From Propionibacteriaceae bacterium (GTDB lineage Bacteria; Actinomycetota; Actinomycetes; Propionibacteriales; Propionibacteriaceae), in assembly GCA_009782915.1 (NCBI GenBank), contig WRIC01000008.1, positions 1 through 64,000 of the forward strand: a DNA stretch of 64,000 bases, in the 5' to 3' direction. The translations under genes were made by a program, and so were the position numbers. The notes under the pieces were generated by a model. That model made no database searches. It worked only from the letters and a program-made list of their open reading frames with translations, and had not been told where the DNA came from. This document shows positions 18,236-27,223 of the stretch, piece by piece (position 1 is the stretch's first letter; each line of letters starts with the position of its first letter).

Positions 18236-19027
18236 TTATGCCTCCAAGCTTTGATGAAGTGACGTGATCAGACTGGGAAGTTCAGTGATATTCCGCAGAA
18301 CATAGTCCGCTCCGGCCTCGAAGAATAATTGTTCCGCCTTGGTGAACACTGGTAGTAAGTCCCCTGGGCCAAGCTGGGCAACTTCGCTACTGGTCAACCC
18401 CACCACGCTTGACCCCTCCAACACCCCAACGCTCAGACAACCAGCGTTGTTCCCCTCCTGGATGTCGGCGATCGTATCCCCCACCTTGATCACCTCGCTG
18501 ATACAGCGTGTGCCGAGTTTCTCCAGGTTCCTCCACAGCATGTACGGGAAAGGTCGCCCAGTATTGCCAACATCATCAGGGCATACCAAGCAGTCAGGTG
18601 CATAACCTTTCTTCTTTGCCAGCGGGAGAACAACATCCATCATGGCTTGGGTGTACCCAGTGGTCGAACCAACAGACAACCCCATCTCTCCCAGTTCACC
18701 CACAGTGGTGATAACACCAGGAAGAGGGTCAGTGTATAACTCCAGTACGTCGAAGAGAGCGGGTTCGAATCGAGCATAGATAGTGTCAACATCCTCTGGT
18801 TGATGAGGATAGGGTTCAAGCATCTTGGCGATATGAGCTCGTTTTTGCATTCCCATGTAGGCACGTACCTCATCGACACTGGGATGTAATCCCACGGACC
18901 CAAAAGCGGTGAGGAAAGCCTCCACGGGAGCGAAACTTCCATAGTCGATGGTGGTTCCAGCCCAGTCGAGGATCACAGTGGTGATTGTCGAAAGAGATTG
19001 TGGATTGGTTGATGGGTTAGGTTTCAT
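18236..19027 (-). CDS. phnX: Phosphonoacetaldehyde hydrolase (phosphonatase)
   Basis: 263 aa HAD-family C-P hydrolase that cleaves phosphonoacetaldehyde to acetaldehyde and phosphate. Motif I is [11 protein letters not shown] with nucleophile D21. The Schiff-base lysine in the cap lies in MGMQKRAHI (K62), the feature separating phosphonatases from other HAD enzymes. Motif II is in GSTTGYT and motif IV in [11 protein letters not shown]. The start overlaps the permease stop by 11 bp; phnW follows after 5 bp. Phosphate and a C2 aldehyde are the products of the operon. Confidence 0.95.
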   Translation of the reverse strand: MKPNPSTNPQSLSTITTVILDWAGTTIDYGSFAPVEAFLTAFGSVGLHPSVDEVRAYMGMQKRAHIAKMLEPYPHQPEDVDTIYARFEPALFDVLELYTDPLPGVITTVGELGEMGLSVGSTTGYTQAMMDVVLPLAKKKGYAPDCLVCPDDVGNTGRPFPYMLWRNLEKLGTRCISEVIKVGDTIADIQEGNNAGCLSVGVLEGSSVVGLTSSEVAQLGPGDLLPVFTKAEQLFFEAGADYVLRNITELPSLITSLHQSLEA

Positions 19028-20702
19028 GACGTTCCTTTGCGCTCGTGTGTTTCTTGATGGCTTTGATCCCCACCTCGTAGAGAAGTCGAATCAACACATT
19101 CATCATGAGGATGAGCAGACTCATCGCTGCAGCCTGTCCGAAGTTTCCAGCCTCCTCCATATGTGTGATTGCTATCGAGGCGATCTTGATCTTGGCACTG
19201 TAGAGGAAGACCACAGCGGAGACGGTGACCATGGCATTGACGAAGAAGTACATGAAGATTTCAAGGATTGCCGGTAGAGAGAGCGGCGCACTCACGCGCA
19301 GGAAAGTCTTCCAACGGGGAATATTCATCGAATCTGAGACCGACTCAAATTCTTTGTCTAGTTTCTTCAAACATCCACTAGCAGTCAGATAGGGCACCGA
19401 GAAATAGTGCAGAATATTCGACACTACCAGGATGATCATGGTTCCATAGATGAAGTTCAAGGGGTTAGAGGGGTTGTTGAAGAAGAAGATGAACGAGATG
19501 CCAATCACCATGCCAGGCAAAGCCAAAGGTAGGATGGACAACAGTTTCCCGAACCGGCGAAGATTCTCAAAGCCACTGATTTTCTCCATGAGGTAGGCAT
19601 AGATGAAAACGAAGATCGTCCCACACAAGGCGGTGAGCCCAGCCATTTCTAGAGAGTTCACATAAGCATCCATGCCACCTGAGGAGCGAGAGAACAGGAA
19701 ATTCTTCCAGGTGAAACTCAGATTGTAGGGGTAGTTTTCGCTCAGCCCGCCAATGAACAGTGCAGTAACCAAGGTGAGAAAGAAACCAGTGATCAGCGAG
19801 CAAAAAATAAAGAAGAAACTGTCGCGTTTCCAATTTGGTTTCACGATCAAGGTGGTCGCTTTGGCGTTAATCGTGGAGGCATTCTTCGAGTTCACCAACC
19901 GGTCGACAGTAAAAGAAGCCAATGCCGGAATCAGGAGCAGTGTTCCCACCACAGCACCCATGTTGAAGTTGAATTGCCCAGCGACCTGCTTGTAAATATC
20001 AGTGGCGAGTACGTTGAAACTTCCACCAATCACCTTGGGCGCACCGAAATCAGTGAAGGCAAGAGTGAAGCAGACAAAGAAAACATTGATGACAGTGAAT
20101 TTGATGTCTGGCAGGGTCACGTGGGTGAGTTTCTTCCACCCAGGGATCCCCATCGCATCAGCAGCTTCATAGAGTCGCCCATCAGCGAATTCTAGCGCCA
20201 CAAAGAACATCAGAAAGGCCTGAGGAAAGGTGAAAATCACCTCCGAGATGATGATCCCCAACCGACCGTACAGCTCGAAAGGAAACAGGCCGGCACGTGT
20301 GAAGATCCCCTGTTTACCAAAGAGATACACCAATCCGAGCGCATGAACAATGGTGGGAATAAAGATAGGAATCAAAGCGGTATACCTGAAAAAGGCTTTG
20401 GCTTTGATTCTGGTTCTGGTCAAGGCGTACGCATAGATGAAACCGAAAACCACCGAGAACAAAGTCGACCACAAGGAAATATCGATGGTGTTCATCACCG
20501 AAATACTCAGGGCCGGAGACTGGAAGTAGGTGATGTAGTTGCCTAGTCCAACAAATTCACCACCCTTGTCGACAAAAGCCTTGGAGAACAGCGAATACAG
20601 CGGAAAAATCAGGACAATGGTGAAAGTGGTGATAGTGGCGACCAGGGCAAAGAGTTGGGACCACCTCAACCCACTGAGATAGCGTCGAAGTTTCTCACGC
20701 AT
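19017..20702 (-). CDS. 2-aminoethylphosphonate ABC transporter permease, fused two-domain
   Basis: 561 aa with two consecutive permease domains, each of about six membrane segments, so one chain supplies both halves of the channel. Two EAA-type loops for ATPase contact are visible: EAADAMGIPGWKKLTHVTLP (about 179-198) and a second ending SMNIPRWKTFLRVSAP (about 474-489). The fused form is the one seen with phnW-linked (type 2, PhnU2-like) transporters rather than separate PhnU and PhnV. It overlaps the upstream ATPase by 8 bp and the downstream phnX by 11 bp. Confidence 0.88.
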   Translation of the reverse strand: MREKLRRYLSGLRWSQLFALVATITTFTIVLIFPLYSLFSKAFVDKGGEFVGLGNYITYFQSPALSISVMNTIDISLWSTLFSVVFGFIYAYALTRTRIKAKAFFRYTALIPIFIPTIVHALGLVYLFGKQGIFTRAGLFPFELYGRLGIIISEVIFTFPQAFLMFFVALEFADGRLYEAADAMGIPGWKKLTHVTLPDIKFTVINVFFVCFTLAFTDFGAPKVIGGSFNVLATDIYKQVAGQFNFNMGAVVGTLLLIPALASFTVDRLVNSKNASTINAKATTLIVKPNWKRDSFFFIFCSLITGFFLTLVTALFIGGLSENYPYNLSFTWKNFLFSRSSGGMDAYVNSLEMAGLTALCGTIFVFIYAYLMEKISGFENLRRFGKLLSILPLALPGMVIGISFIFFFNNPSNPLNFIYGTMIILVVSNILHYFSVPYLTASGCLKKLDKEFESVSDSMNIPRWKTFLRVSAPLSLPAILEIFMYFFVNAMVTVSAVVFLYSAKIKIASIAITHMEEAGNFGQAAAMSLLILMMNVLIRLLYEVGIKAIKKHTSAKERHET

Positions 20703-21690
20703 CGCTTTTCACTGGATAAGTCACCAGGTGTTCTTCCGGCATTCGTAGAAAAAGAGTTGACCCTTGGGATAGCTGGAGAGCCTGCGCCCTCTCGGAAGGA
20801 ATATCCAGGCACAGCTCAGAATCATTATTCACAGTGACGCTGTACAACCTCGTCATGGGACCCTTGAATTCAATGGTGGTCACCTGGGCTGTCACATCGT
20901 GGGCACTAGGTTGGGAAAGAATCTCGATGTTCTCCGGGCGGATAGCGCAAGTGACACCGTGGTGGGAGTAGACATTCATCGTGCCGATGAAATCAGCAAC
21001 AAAAGCGCTGGCGGGATGGTGGTATATCTCATGTGGGGTGCCGATTTGCTCGATGCCAGCATTATTCATCACGATGATACGATCCGCCATCGTGAGAGCT
21101 TCCTCCTGATCATGGGTGACCATGATGGTGGTGATACCCAAGGACAGCTGGATAGAGCGAATCTCCTGGCGAAGCCGTGCCCGTACTTTCGCATCCAAGG
21201 CAGACAAGGGTTCGTCAAGAAGAAGGAAAGCTGGGGACAAGGCGATTGCTCGGGCCAAAGCCGTCCTTTGCTGCATCCCACCCGATAATTGCCGTGGATA
21301 TTTGTCTTGGGCATCTTCGAGATCAACTAGCCGGAGAGCTTCCTCAGCTTTCGCTTTCATCTCAGCCTTGTTGGTCCACTTCTTTTGCTGAAGACCGAAA
21401 AGAATATTTTCCATCACGGTCATGTTGGGAAACAAAGCATAGGATTGGAAAACGATGCCATAGTTGCGTTTTGCTGGTGGTAGATGCGTGGCATCTCTGC
21501 CATCGATGAACACCTGACCAGAGTCTGCAGTTTCCAACCCGGCAATGATGCGCAGCAAGGTGGTCTTCCCACACCCAGAGGGGCCCAGAATGCACACCAA
21601 TTCACCTTTGTTGATGCTGGTTGTGATTCCATTTAAAACAGTCTGTGAATGGTATCGCTTGGTGATGTTTTTAGTTTCCAAGAAGGACAT
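20695..21690 (-). CDS. phnT: 2-aminoethylphosphonate ABC transporter ATPase
   Basis: About 331 aa from MSFLETKNITKRY. Walker A GPSGCGKTT (about 37-45), Q-loop VFQSYALFP, signature LSGGMQQRTALARA and Walker B LLLDEPLSALD are intact. A C-terminal TOBE-like regulatory region follows, as in MalK/FbpC-type ATPases. The frame stays open for 47 codons upstream, but these do not look like the family; starts at 21690 or 21702 (MGKH) both place the conserved region correctly, and neither has a strong ribosome-binding site. It lies 82 bp after the binding-protein gene, with a strong hairpin in the gap, and overlaps the permease gene by 8 bp. Confidence 0.9.
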   Translation of the reverse strand: MSFLETKNITKRYHSQTVLNGITTSINKGELVCILGPSGCGKTTLLRIIAGLETADSGQVFIDGRDATHLPPAKRNYGIVFQSYALFPNMTVMENILFGLQQKKWTNKAEMKAKAEEALRLVDLEDAQDKYPRQLSGGMQQRTALARAIALSPAFLLLDEPLSALDAKVRARLRQEIRSIQLSLGITTIMVTHDQEEALTMADRIIVMNNAGIEQIGTPHEIYHHPASAFVADFIGTMNVYSHHGVTCAIRPENIEILSQPSAHDVTAQVTTIEFKGPMTRLYSVTVNNDSELCLDIPSERAQALQLSQGSTLFLRMPEEHLVTYPVKSDA

Positions 21691-21724
21691 ATGTTTTCCC
21701 ATCAAATGAGTGAATGTAACCGCA

Positions 21725-21757
21725 GGGAGGATTCCGAGGCATGTTCGGAATCCCCCC
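21725..21757 (-). promoter_or_regulatory. Intercistronic hairpin between phnS and phnT
   Basis: A perfect 9-bp stem GGATTCCGA/TCGGAATCC around a 7-nt loop, extended by three G-C pairs after one mismatch. No T-run follows on either strand, so it is more likely an RNA-stabilising or processing hairpin than a full terminator. Such structures after binding-protein genes raise their yield relative to the membrane parts. Confidence 0.6.
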
Positions 21758-21772
21758 TGGGTACTGCATGTG

Positions 21773-22846
21773 TCACTGCGGAGCAGATTTCCCATCGAAT
21801 TTTTCTGTCCAGGTGTCGAGGATCGAATCACGATTCAAAGCAACCCATGACAGATCATTATCAATAAGCTGATCAACGGGGTCAGAGTCAAAGCCGTCAT
21901 ATTTCCCGCCCTGGCCATTAGCCAGCATCGGATAGTTGTTCTGATAGAGACTCATAGCCTCACTGGAGATAGCCCAATCAAGGAAGGTTTGGGCTGCAGG
22001 GTTGATGCTGTCTTTCTTCATCAGAGCATTGGCTTCGAGGTCCCAACCAGATCCTTCAGCAGGGAAGACGACGACCACGGGCAAGCCATCACGAATCTGC
22101 TTAATTCCTGCATATCCGAAACTCACACCGACCACAGTCTCACCAGCACCAGCCATCTTCGCTGGTTTAGAACCGGAGTGAACATATTGATCAATATTCT
22201 CATGGAGCGCACCCAGGTAATCCCATCCAGCTTCTGTTCCCTTGCCCTTCAACTGAAGCAGACCAGAGACAGTCAACAGCCCTGTTCCGGAGGAAGAAGG
22301 ATTAGACATGACGATTTTCCCTTTCAATTCGGGACGCAGCAAATCGTCATAGGAGGCAATGTCTGAAGCCTGGAGTCCCAATTTTTCCAGCTCAACAGTG
22401 TTGATAATGAAAGCAGTTTCCCACACATCGATTCCCACCCATGTGGGAACAGACTTCTCAGACTTGAATTGTGGAAGAATCGTTTCAACACCAATGGGAG
22501 CATAGGGTTCGAGCATGTTCTCAGAGTCAAGAACAAGCAGAGAAGACGCTGCCGTACCCCACACAACATCAGCGATAGGATTATCCTTCTCCGCAAGTAG
22601 TTTGGCAGTAATGATGCCAGTTGATTCACGGACAACATTCACTTTGATATCGGGATAGGTCGTGTTGAAGACAGCCAAATATTCTTCGACTATCTCGTCT
22701 TCGAGAGCAGTGTAAACAGTAATCTCACCAGCGTCGGGTACGGTGGTGGGGTTTTCGTCTTCAGTTGCCGGTGAACATGATGCAAGCCCCAGGAGCACAA
22801 AAGAGGCCATCACAGCGACAACGGGGGCGAAGAAGGATTTCTTCAT
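21773..22846 (-). CDS. phnS: 2-aminoethylphosphonate ABC transporter substrate-binding lipoprotein
   Basis: 357 aa extracellular solute-binding protein of the iron/AEP (type 2 periplasmic-binding) fold. A lipoprotein signal peptide ends in LASC (cysteine about 24), followed by ITVYTALEDEIVEEYLAVF, the typical start of the family's ligand domain. The assignment to 2-aminoethylphosphonate rests on the operon, which contains phnX and phnW. AGGAGG lies 7 nt before the ATG. It is the first gene of the phn operon, 74 bp after the CtpE-like ATPase gene, and a promoter may lie in that gap. Confidence 0.88.
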   Translation of the reverse strand: MKKSFFAPVVAVMASFVLLGLASCSPATEDENPTTVPDAGEITVYTALEDEIVEEYLAVFNTTYPDIKVNVVRESTGIITAKLLAEKDNPIADVVWGTAASSLLVLDSENMLEPYAPIGVETILPQFKSEKSVPTWVGIDVWETAFIINTVELEKLGLQASDIASYDDLLRPELKGKIVMSNPSSSGTGLLTVSGLLQLKGKGTEAGWDYLGALHENIDQYVHSGSKPAKMAGAGETVVGVSFGYAGIKQIRDGLPVVVVFPAEGSGWDLEANALMKKDSINPAAQTFLDWAISSEAMSLYQNNYPMLANGQGGKYDGFDSDPVDQLIDNDLSWVALNRDSILDTWTEKFDGKSAPQ

Positions 22847-22874
22847 TTCATAACCTCCTCAAGGTTTGGCAAAA

Positions 22875-22880
22875 AATCTA
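22875..22880 (-). promoter_or_regulatory. Possible -10 box for the phn operon
   Basis: TAGATT on the minus strand, about 28 bp upstream of the phnS ATG. No clear -35 box or phosphate-type operator is visible, so read-through from the upstream ATPase gene is also possible. Confidence 0.3.
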
Positions 22881-22920
22881 GCAACACCAAGGAAAGGCAA
22901 AGGCTGGGAGCAAGTAAGAG

Positions 22921-25272
22921 CTAAGTGATTTTTTCGTAAGGGTGATTGAGGCTCAAGGCCCGCCGCGCCTGATGAGCAATCTCCACCACAGCTGCCCCAC
23001 ATCCACCAATGAGAAACGCCGCGCCAATCTCGACCGAAGGGAGATCGAGTTGGAAGAAACGGCGGGTGAACTGGTGGGACATCGCCGTGACCGCCAGAGA
23101 CACCATGACCGAAATAGTCAGGATCTTCCACCAATTCCAGGGGCGAGCCAGGACACCCAAGAGCCAGAAGTTAACGATGAACAACACCATGAGCGCAAGG
23201 GTGCTCCGCTGCGGGGAAGAGCCCACGCCCAAGGTGAAAGCGATGAAGGTTGCTATTCCAGCAGCAAGACCGGCTGGTAGTGCTAATCCCAAGACCCGGG
23301 TGAGGAACCCAGGGACATATTTCCTGCTGTTGGGGCCAAGAGCCAGGATCGCTGCAGGGATACCAATAGTCAACACCGACAGCAAAGTCATATGACGCGG
23401 AAGGAACGGAAACGACACCCCCAGGATGGCGGTGGCAAGAATCAACGACGCTGCCATGACATTCTTGGTAACAAAGAGAGCCGCCACCCTCTCCACATTG
23501 CCGATAAGCCGGCGCCCTTCAGCGAGGATCGTCGGCATATGGGAGAACCGCGAATCCACCAGTACGATTTGTGCAACCGCCTTCGTAGCTGAAGCCCCAT
23601 TGCCCATGGCAATCCCAATGTCGGCATCCTTAAGCGCCAGGATGTCGTTCACCCCATCACCGGTCATGGCCACCGTGTGCCCGCGGGCCTTGAGTGCACC
23701 CACCAGGAGCCTCTTCTTTTCAGGACTCACCCGTCCAAAGACAGTGATTGAATCCACTATGTCGGTGAGTTCTTCGATCGTGTCAGGTAGGGTACGCGCA
23801 TCAACGACACTGTCGGGCCCCAGATCAAGACCAACCTTTCTCGCCACCGCCGCCACAGTGACCGGATTGTCTCCCGAAATGATTTTCACACTGACATCTT
23901 GGGAAGCAAAATATTCCAGGGTACGCCCAGCATCGGGGCGTACCTGTTCACTCAAAAGAACCAAGGCACAAGGTTGAGGTGTTCCCCAGTTCTCTAAAGA
24001 ATCCACCTGAGCCAACAAGACACACCTGACACCCTTGTCAGACCACCGATCGACACGAGCCATGAGGTCGCCGTGTGCACCAGCAATAATCTCAGGTGCC
24101 CCCAACACCCATGACAAACCGGACTCCCAGGTGATCGCCGAATACTTTCGAGCAGAAGAAAACTCCACATGGTCGATCACTGCATGGGTGGGTTGATCGG
24201 TGTGTGGGGCTAGAGCCAGGATCGTTGCATTCGGATGAGGACTAGCAGCAAAGGATGCTAAAGCTTCCCGAGCTTGAAACTCATCGGCGCCCTCCAAGAA
24301 TTCACAGTGATCGAAGGTGATCTCTCCCGCAGTGAGAGTGCCGGTTTTATCCAGACAGATGACATCCACCCGCGCTAAGGCCTCCACTGCTGGGAGTTCT
24401 TGGACGAGAGCCTGATGGCGCGTGAGTTGGAGGGCAGCAAGGAGAAAAGCCAATGTGGTGAGCAAGACCAAACCCTCGGGAACCATCGCCACCAGTCCAC
24501 CAGCTGATCTCAACACGATCGTACGCCAGTTGCTGGCCACCTCTGTCCACGATCCCGTGGCCAAACCCCGATATTGGGCAACCAGCGCCACCGGGAACAT
24601 GACCACCAAAACCCAGGTGATCCATCTCAACAAACGATTAGTGGAGGCCTGCACCTCCGAATAGGCCCGAGTGAACTTCTTTGCTTCGGTGGCAAGCCGC
24701 TGAGCTGTGGCTTGCTCCCCGACAACCTCGGTACGAAAAACACCTGATCCAGCAACAACCGCCGTACCGGAAAAAACCTCATCACCGAGATGTTTGATTT
24801 GAGGATCAGATTCACCAGTCAAATTGGATTCATCCACCTCCAGATTCATCGAATCCACCAAGGAGCCATCAGCGGGAATCTGATCGCCTGGAGTGAGACA
24901 GACCAGATCATCAACCACCACCTCACCCACCCCGATCGACACCTGCTCACCATCGCGTAACACCGTTGCTGTGGGGGCATGGAGCAGAGCCAAAGAATCG
25001 AGCTTTCTTTTGGCGTACCACTCTTGTCCGATCCCCAACACCGTATTGAGCACCAAGGCAATCCCAAAAAGCCCATCGATGAAAGAACCAGTGAGAAGAA
25101 CCAAGACGAATAAAACCCCAAGTAAAGCATTAAACCGGGTGAAAACATTCGCTGTGACGATCTGCCCCAAAGACCGTGAGGTTACTTCCTTGACCTCATT
25201 GGTCAGCCCAGCAGTGCGGCGCTCAGCAACCTCTGTGCTGGTCAGGCCCCTCAGCGCAGGGTGGCTTTCCAT
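22921..25272 (-). CDS. CtpE-like cation-translocating P-type ATPase
   Basis: 783 aa. The actuator motif is LTGES (about 153-157), the phosphorylation motif is DKTGTLTAGE (about 314-323), the hinge is MTGDGVNDILALKDADIGIA (about 540-559), and the PEGLVLLTT segment marks membrane helix 4. Hydrophobic segments cluster at about 30-80, 210-300 and 595-770. Overall pattern and the ILALKDAD hinge resemble mycobacterial CtpE, linked to calcium uptake; the ion cannot be read from sequence with certainty. No N-terminal heavy-metal domain is present. The start overlaps the end of pyrB by 22 bp, and the phn operon follows. Confidence 0.88.
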   Translation of the reverse strand: MESHPALRGLTSTEVAERRTAGLTNEVKEVTSRSLGQIVTANVFTRFNALLGVLFVLVLLTGSFIDGLFGIALVLNTVLGIGQEWYAKRKLDSLALLHAPTATVLRDGEQVSIGVGEVVVDDLVCLTPGDQIPADGSLVDSMNLEVDESNLTGESDPQIKHLGDEVFSGTAVVAGSGVFRTEVVGEQATAQRLATEAKKFTRAYSEVQASTNRLLRWITWVLVVMFPVALVAQYRGLATGSWTEVASNWRTIVLRSAGGLVAMVPEGLVLLTTLAFLLAALQLTRHQALVQELPAVEALARVDVICLDKTGTLTAGEITFDHCEFLEGADEFQAREALASFAASPHPNATILALAPHTDQPTHAVIDHVEFSSARKYSAITWESGLSWVLGAPEIIAGAHGDLMARVDRWSDKGVRCVLLAQVDSLENWGTPQPCALVLLSEQVRPDAGRTLEYFASQDVSVKIISGDNPVTVAAVARKVGLDLGPDSVVDARTLPDTIEELTDIVDSITVFGRVSPEKKRLLVGALKARGHTVAMTGDGVNDILALKDADIGIAMGNGASATKAVAQIVLVDSRFSHMPTILAEGRRLIGNVERVAALFVTKNVMAASLILATAILGVSFPFLPRHMTLLSVLTIGIPAAILALGPNSRKYVPGFLTRVLGLALPAGLAAGIATFIAFTLGVGSSPQRSTLALMVLFIVNFWLLGVLARPWNWWKILTISVMVSLAVTAMSHQFTRRFFQLDLPSVEIGAAFLIGGCGAAVVEIAHQARRALSLNHPYEKIT

Positions 25273-26279
25273 GGGCGCTGTTTCGTGGTGAGTTGAACGG
25301 CTTCAATAGAGACCCCCAGAGCAGTGAGGAAGATCGCCATGCGGATATTGAGCCCATTGTCTGTTTGATGGAAGATAGCCAGGCCAGGAAGATCATCGAC
25401 ATCCCCAGCCAAGTCGAAAGAATTCGGCCGAGAATCCCTTGGCAGTGGGTGCATGAGGATAGCCTCCAGATTGTCGGCCTCAGCGAGCATCGCCCAATTC
25501 AATAGATCTCCCTGCGCGTTCGCATTTGCTAATTCCTCGGTCATCCGCTCACGCTGGACCCTCGTGGCATAGATCGCATCCGCTGCTCTGACTGCTTCCA
25601 CGACCGTACCCTTGACAGACACATGATGCCCGCGATCGGTGGCATATTTCTCAACCCCGCCCGGCAACTCCATGCTGACCGGTGCAAACAACGTTATGTG
25701 AAGATCAGAATAAAGACTCAACAATTTGATCAGAGAATGAACCGTCCTCCCATGTTTGAGATCACCAATGACAGCGATATGACACCCATCTATTGCTTTC
25801 CCTCGACTCGATAACTCCTTGTCGAGGGTGTAAACATCCAGAAGAGCCTGGGAGGGATGCTCCCCTGCGCCATCACCAGCATTCACCACAGGTACGGTCG
25901 AGGCTTGAGCAAATTGTGCAACAGAACCCTCATCGGGGTGGCGGACCACCAGCACATCAGAGTATCCACTGACCACCCGTGAGGTGTCTGCAATAGACTC
26001 CCCCTTGGCCATCGAGGAGAAAGTAAAACCCGTGGTCGTGGTCACTTCACCACCGAGACGCAAGAACGCCGATTCGAAACTGAGGCGGGTACGCGTACTG
26101 GGCTCAAAGAAAAGGGACCCCAACATGGCCCCATCTAACACTGTGCATACTGCTTGACGCTGGGCGATCGGGTCGACGGCGTCGGCAAGATCAAAGAGGC
26201 TACGGAGATTGTCTCGGTCGAATTGGGCCACAGACAACAGATGGCGACCCTGTTCAAATGCGGGATAGTCCTCGGGCAT
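25251..26279 (-). CDS. pyrB: Aspartate carbamoyltransferase catalytic chain
   Basis: 342 aa; condenses carbamoyl phosphate and aspartate in pyrimidine synthesis. The carbamoyl-phosphate loop FEPSTRTRLSFE (about 57-68), the HPSQALLD segment (about 136-143) and HPLPRDSRPNSFD (about 276-288) are diagnostic for this enzyme rather than ornithine carbamoyltransferase. AAAGGAGAGGT precedes the ATG. It stands apart from other pyr genes, between a SanA-like gene and a cation ATPase with which it overlaps; no regulatory chain gene is adjacent. Confidence 0.93.
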   Translation of the reverse strand: MPEDYPAFEQGRHLLSVAQFDRDNLRSLFDLADAVDPIAQRQAVCTVLDGAMLGSLFFEPSTRTRLSFESAFLRLGGEVTTTTGFTFSSMAKGESIADTSRVVSGYSDVLVVRHPDEGSVAQFAQASTVPVVNAGDGAGEHPSQALLDVYTLDKELSSRGKAIDGCHIAVIGDLKHGRTVHSLIKLLSLYSDLHITLFAPVSMELPGGVEKYATDRGHHVSVKGTVVEAVRAADAIYATRVQRERMTEELANANAQGDLLNWAMLAEADNLEAILMHPLPRDSRPNSFDLAGDVDDLPGLAIFHQTDNGLNIRMAIFLTALGVSIEAVQLTTKQRPWKATLR

Positions 26280-26305
26280 ACCTCTCCTTTGATTCCAGTG
26301 ACAGT

Positions 26306-27019
26306 CTAGCGACCAAGCACCTCATCGACACCAGTTTCATAGTCCCCAAGAATCGGTTCGCGACCACGCAGGACATCCAGAATCATCTTCACTGTTGCCG
26401 GATATTCACGGGCTGTGTATCTCCACCACTTCCATCCGTTGTATTCTGGATCATAAGGATCACCCACAGCTACCACATCAACTCCGACTAAACGACACAC
26501 CGAAATAGCCCGAGGAAGATGATATTCCTGGGAGACAATGATCGCTGAGGTCACCCCAAAGATTTTCCGCGCACGAACACAGGATGTATAGGTGTCCTCA
26601 CCAGCATGATCCAACACAATCACGTCTTCGGGAATCCCATGGTCAATCAACCACTTCTTCATCACCGCTGGTTCATTGTGATGCTCAGTGAGATTGTCGC
26701 CGGTTAATAGGATAGCTCGTACCTTGCCTGAGTTGTAGAGGTCTCGAGCAATCGTGAGTCGCGCTTTGAGATAGGGGGTGGGTTGATCACCATACAGCCC
26801 CGCACCAAAGACGATCACCACATCATGAGGGTCGACAGTATCAACGGTGTAGGAGCGCCCATCACTGGCGACACTCGTCACCACCAACGGTGACAGCATC
26901 AACACCAACGCAACAAGAACACTCACCACCATGATTTTCCTCCGAGATGGATGTGATTTCTTATTAGTAGTTTCCTTATCAGCAGAGGATTGGCGTTTGC
27001 TCTTGTTGACCTTGGACAC
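26306..27019 (-). CDS. SanA/YdcF-like DUF218 membrane protein
   Basis: 237 aa. A basic N-terminus (about 1-28) precedes one membrane segment (about 29-50). The DUF218 domain begins at DVVIVFGAGLYGDQPTPYLKAR with the family acidic and arginine positions, followed by GDNLTEHHNEPAVM and VSQEYHLPRA. SanA-type proteins affect envelope permeability, but no defined reaction is known. The start is GTG at 27019, with TAATCT exactly 6 nt upstream and no ribosome-binding site, so the mRNA is probably leaderless. pyrB follows after 26 bp. Confidence 0.87.
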   Translation of the reverse strand: MSKVNKSKRQSSADKETTNKKSHPSRRKIMVVSVLVALVLMLSPLVVTSVASDGRSYTVDTVDPHDVVIVFGAGLYGDQPTPYLKARLTIARDLYNSGKVRAILLTGDNLTEHHNEPAVMKKWLIDHGIPEDVIVLDHAGEDTYTSCVRARKIFGVTSAIIVSQEYHLPRAISVCRLVGVDVVAVGDPYDPEYNGWKWWRYTAREYPATVKMILDVLRGREPILGDYETGVDEVLGR

Positions 27020-27025
27020 CCGTCA

Positions 27026-27031
27026 AGATTA
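27026..27031 (-). promoter_or_regulatory. -10 box for leaderless SanA-like gene
   Basis: TAATCT on the minus strand, 6 nt before the GTG start. It probably also serves pyrB downstream. Confidence 0.45.
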
Positions 27032-27067
27032 GCAGAGCCCCCTGTTGTTGGAGTCAACTGTGATTTC

Positions 27068-27180
27068 TGGATTCTGCGACTTCGCGCAGAAAGACGGAGA
27101 TGGAGCGCACAAAGACGGAGATGGAGCGCAGAAAGACGGAGATGGAGCGCACAATGACGGAGATGGAGCGCACAATGACT
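27068..27180. repeat. Palindromic arm followed by four 21-bp tandem copies
   Basis: A right arm (ATTCTGCG/CGCAGAAA around ACTTCG) at about 27068-27095 runs directly into four copies of a 21-bp unit beginning AAAGACGGAGATGGAG, at 27090, 27111, 27132 and 27153, plus a partial fifth. The unit contains the end of the arm. Confidence 0.88.
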
Positions 27181-27223
27181 TGGTAAGTGAGTGTGGCAGG
27201 GGGCAGGTCCCGCTGCCGCCACG

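Noticed and set aside
21725-21757. Rho-independent terminator between phnS and phnT
   Set aside because: The stem is strong but lacks a T-run, and the downstream genes need to be transcribed.
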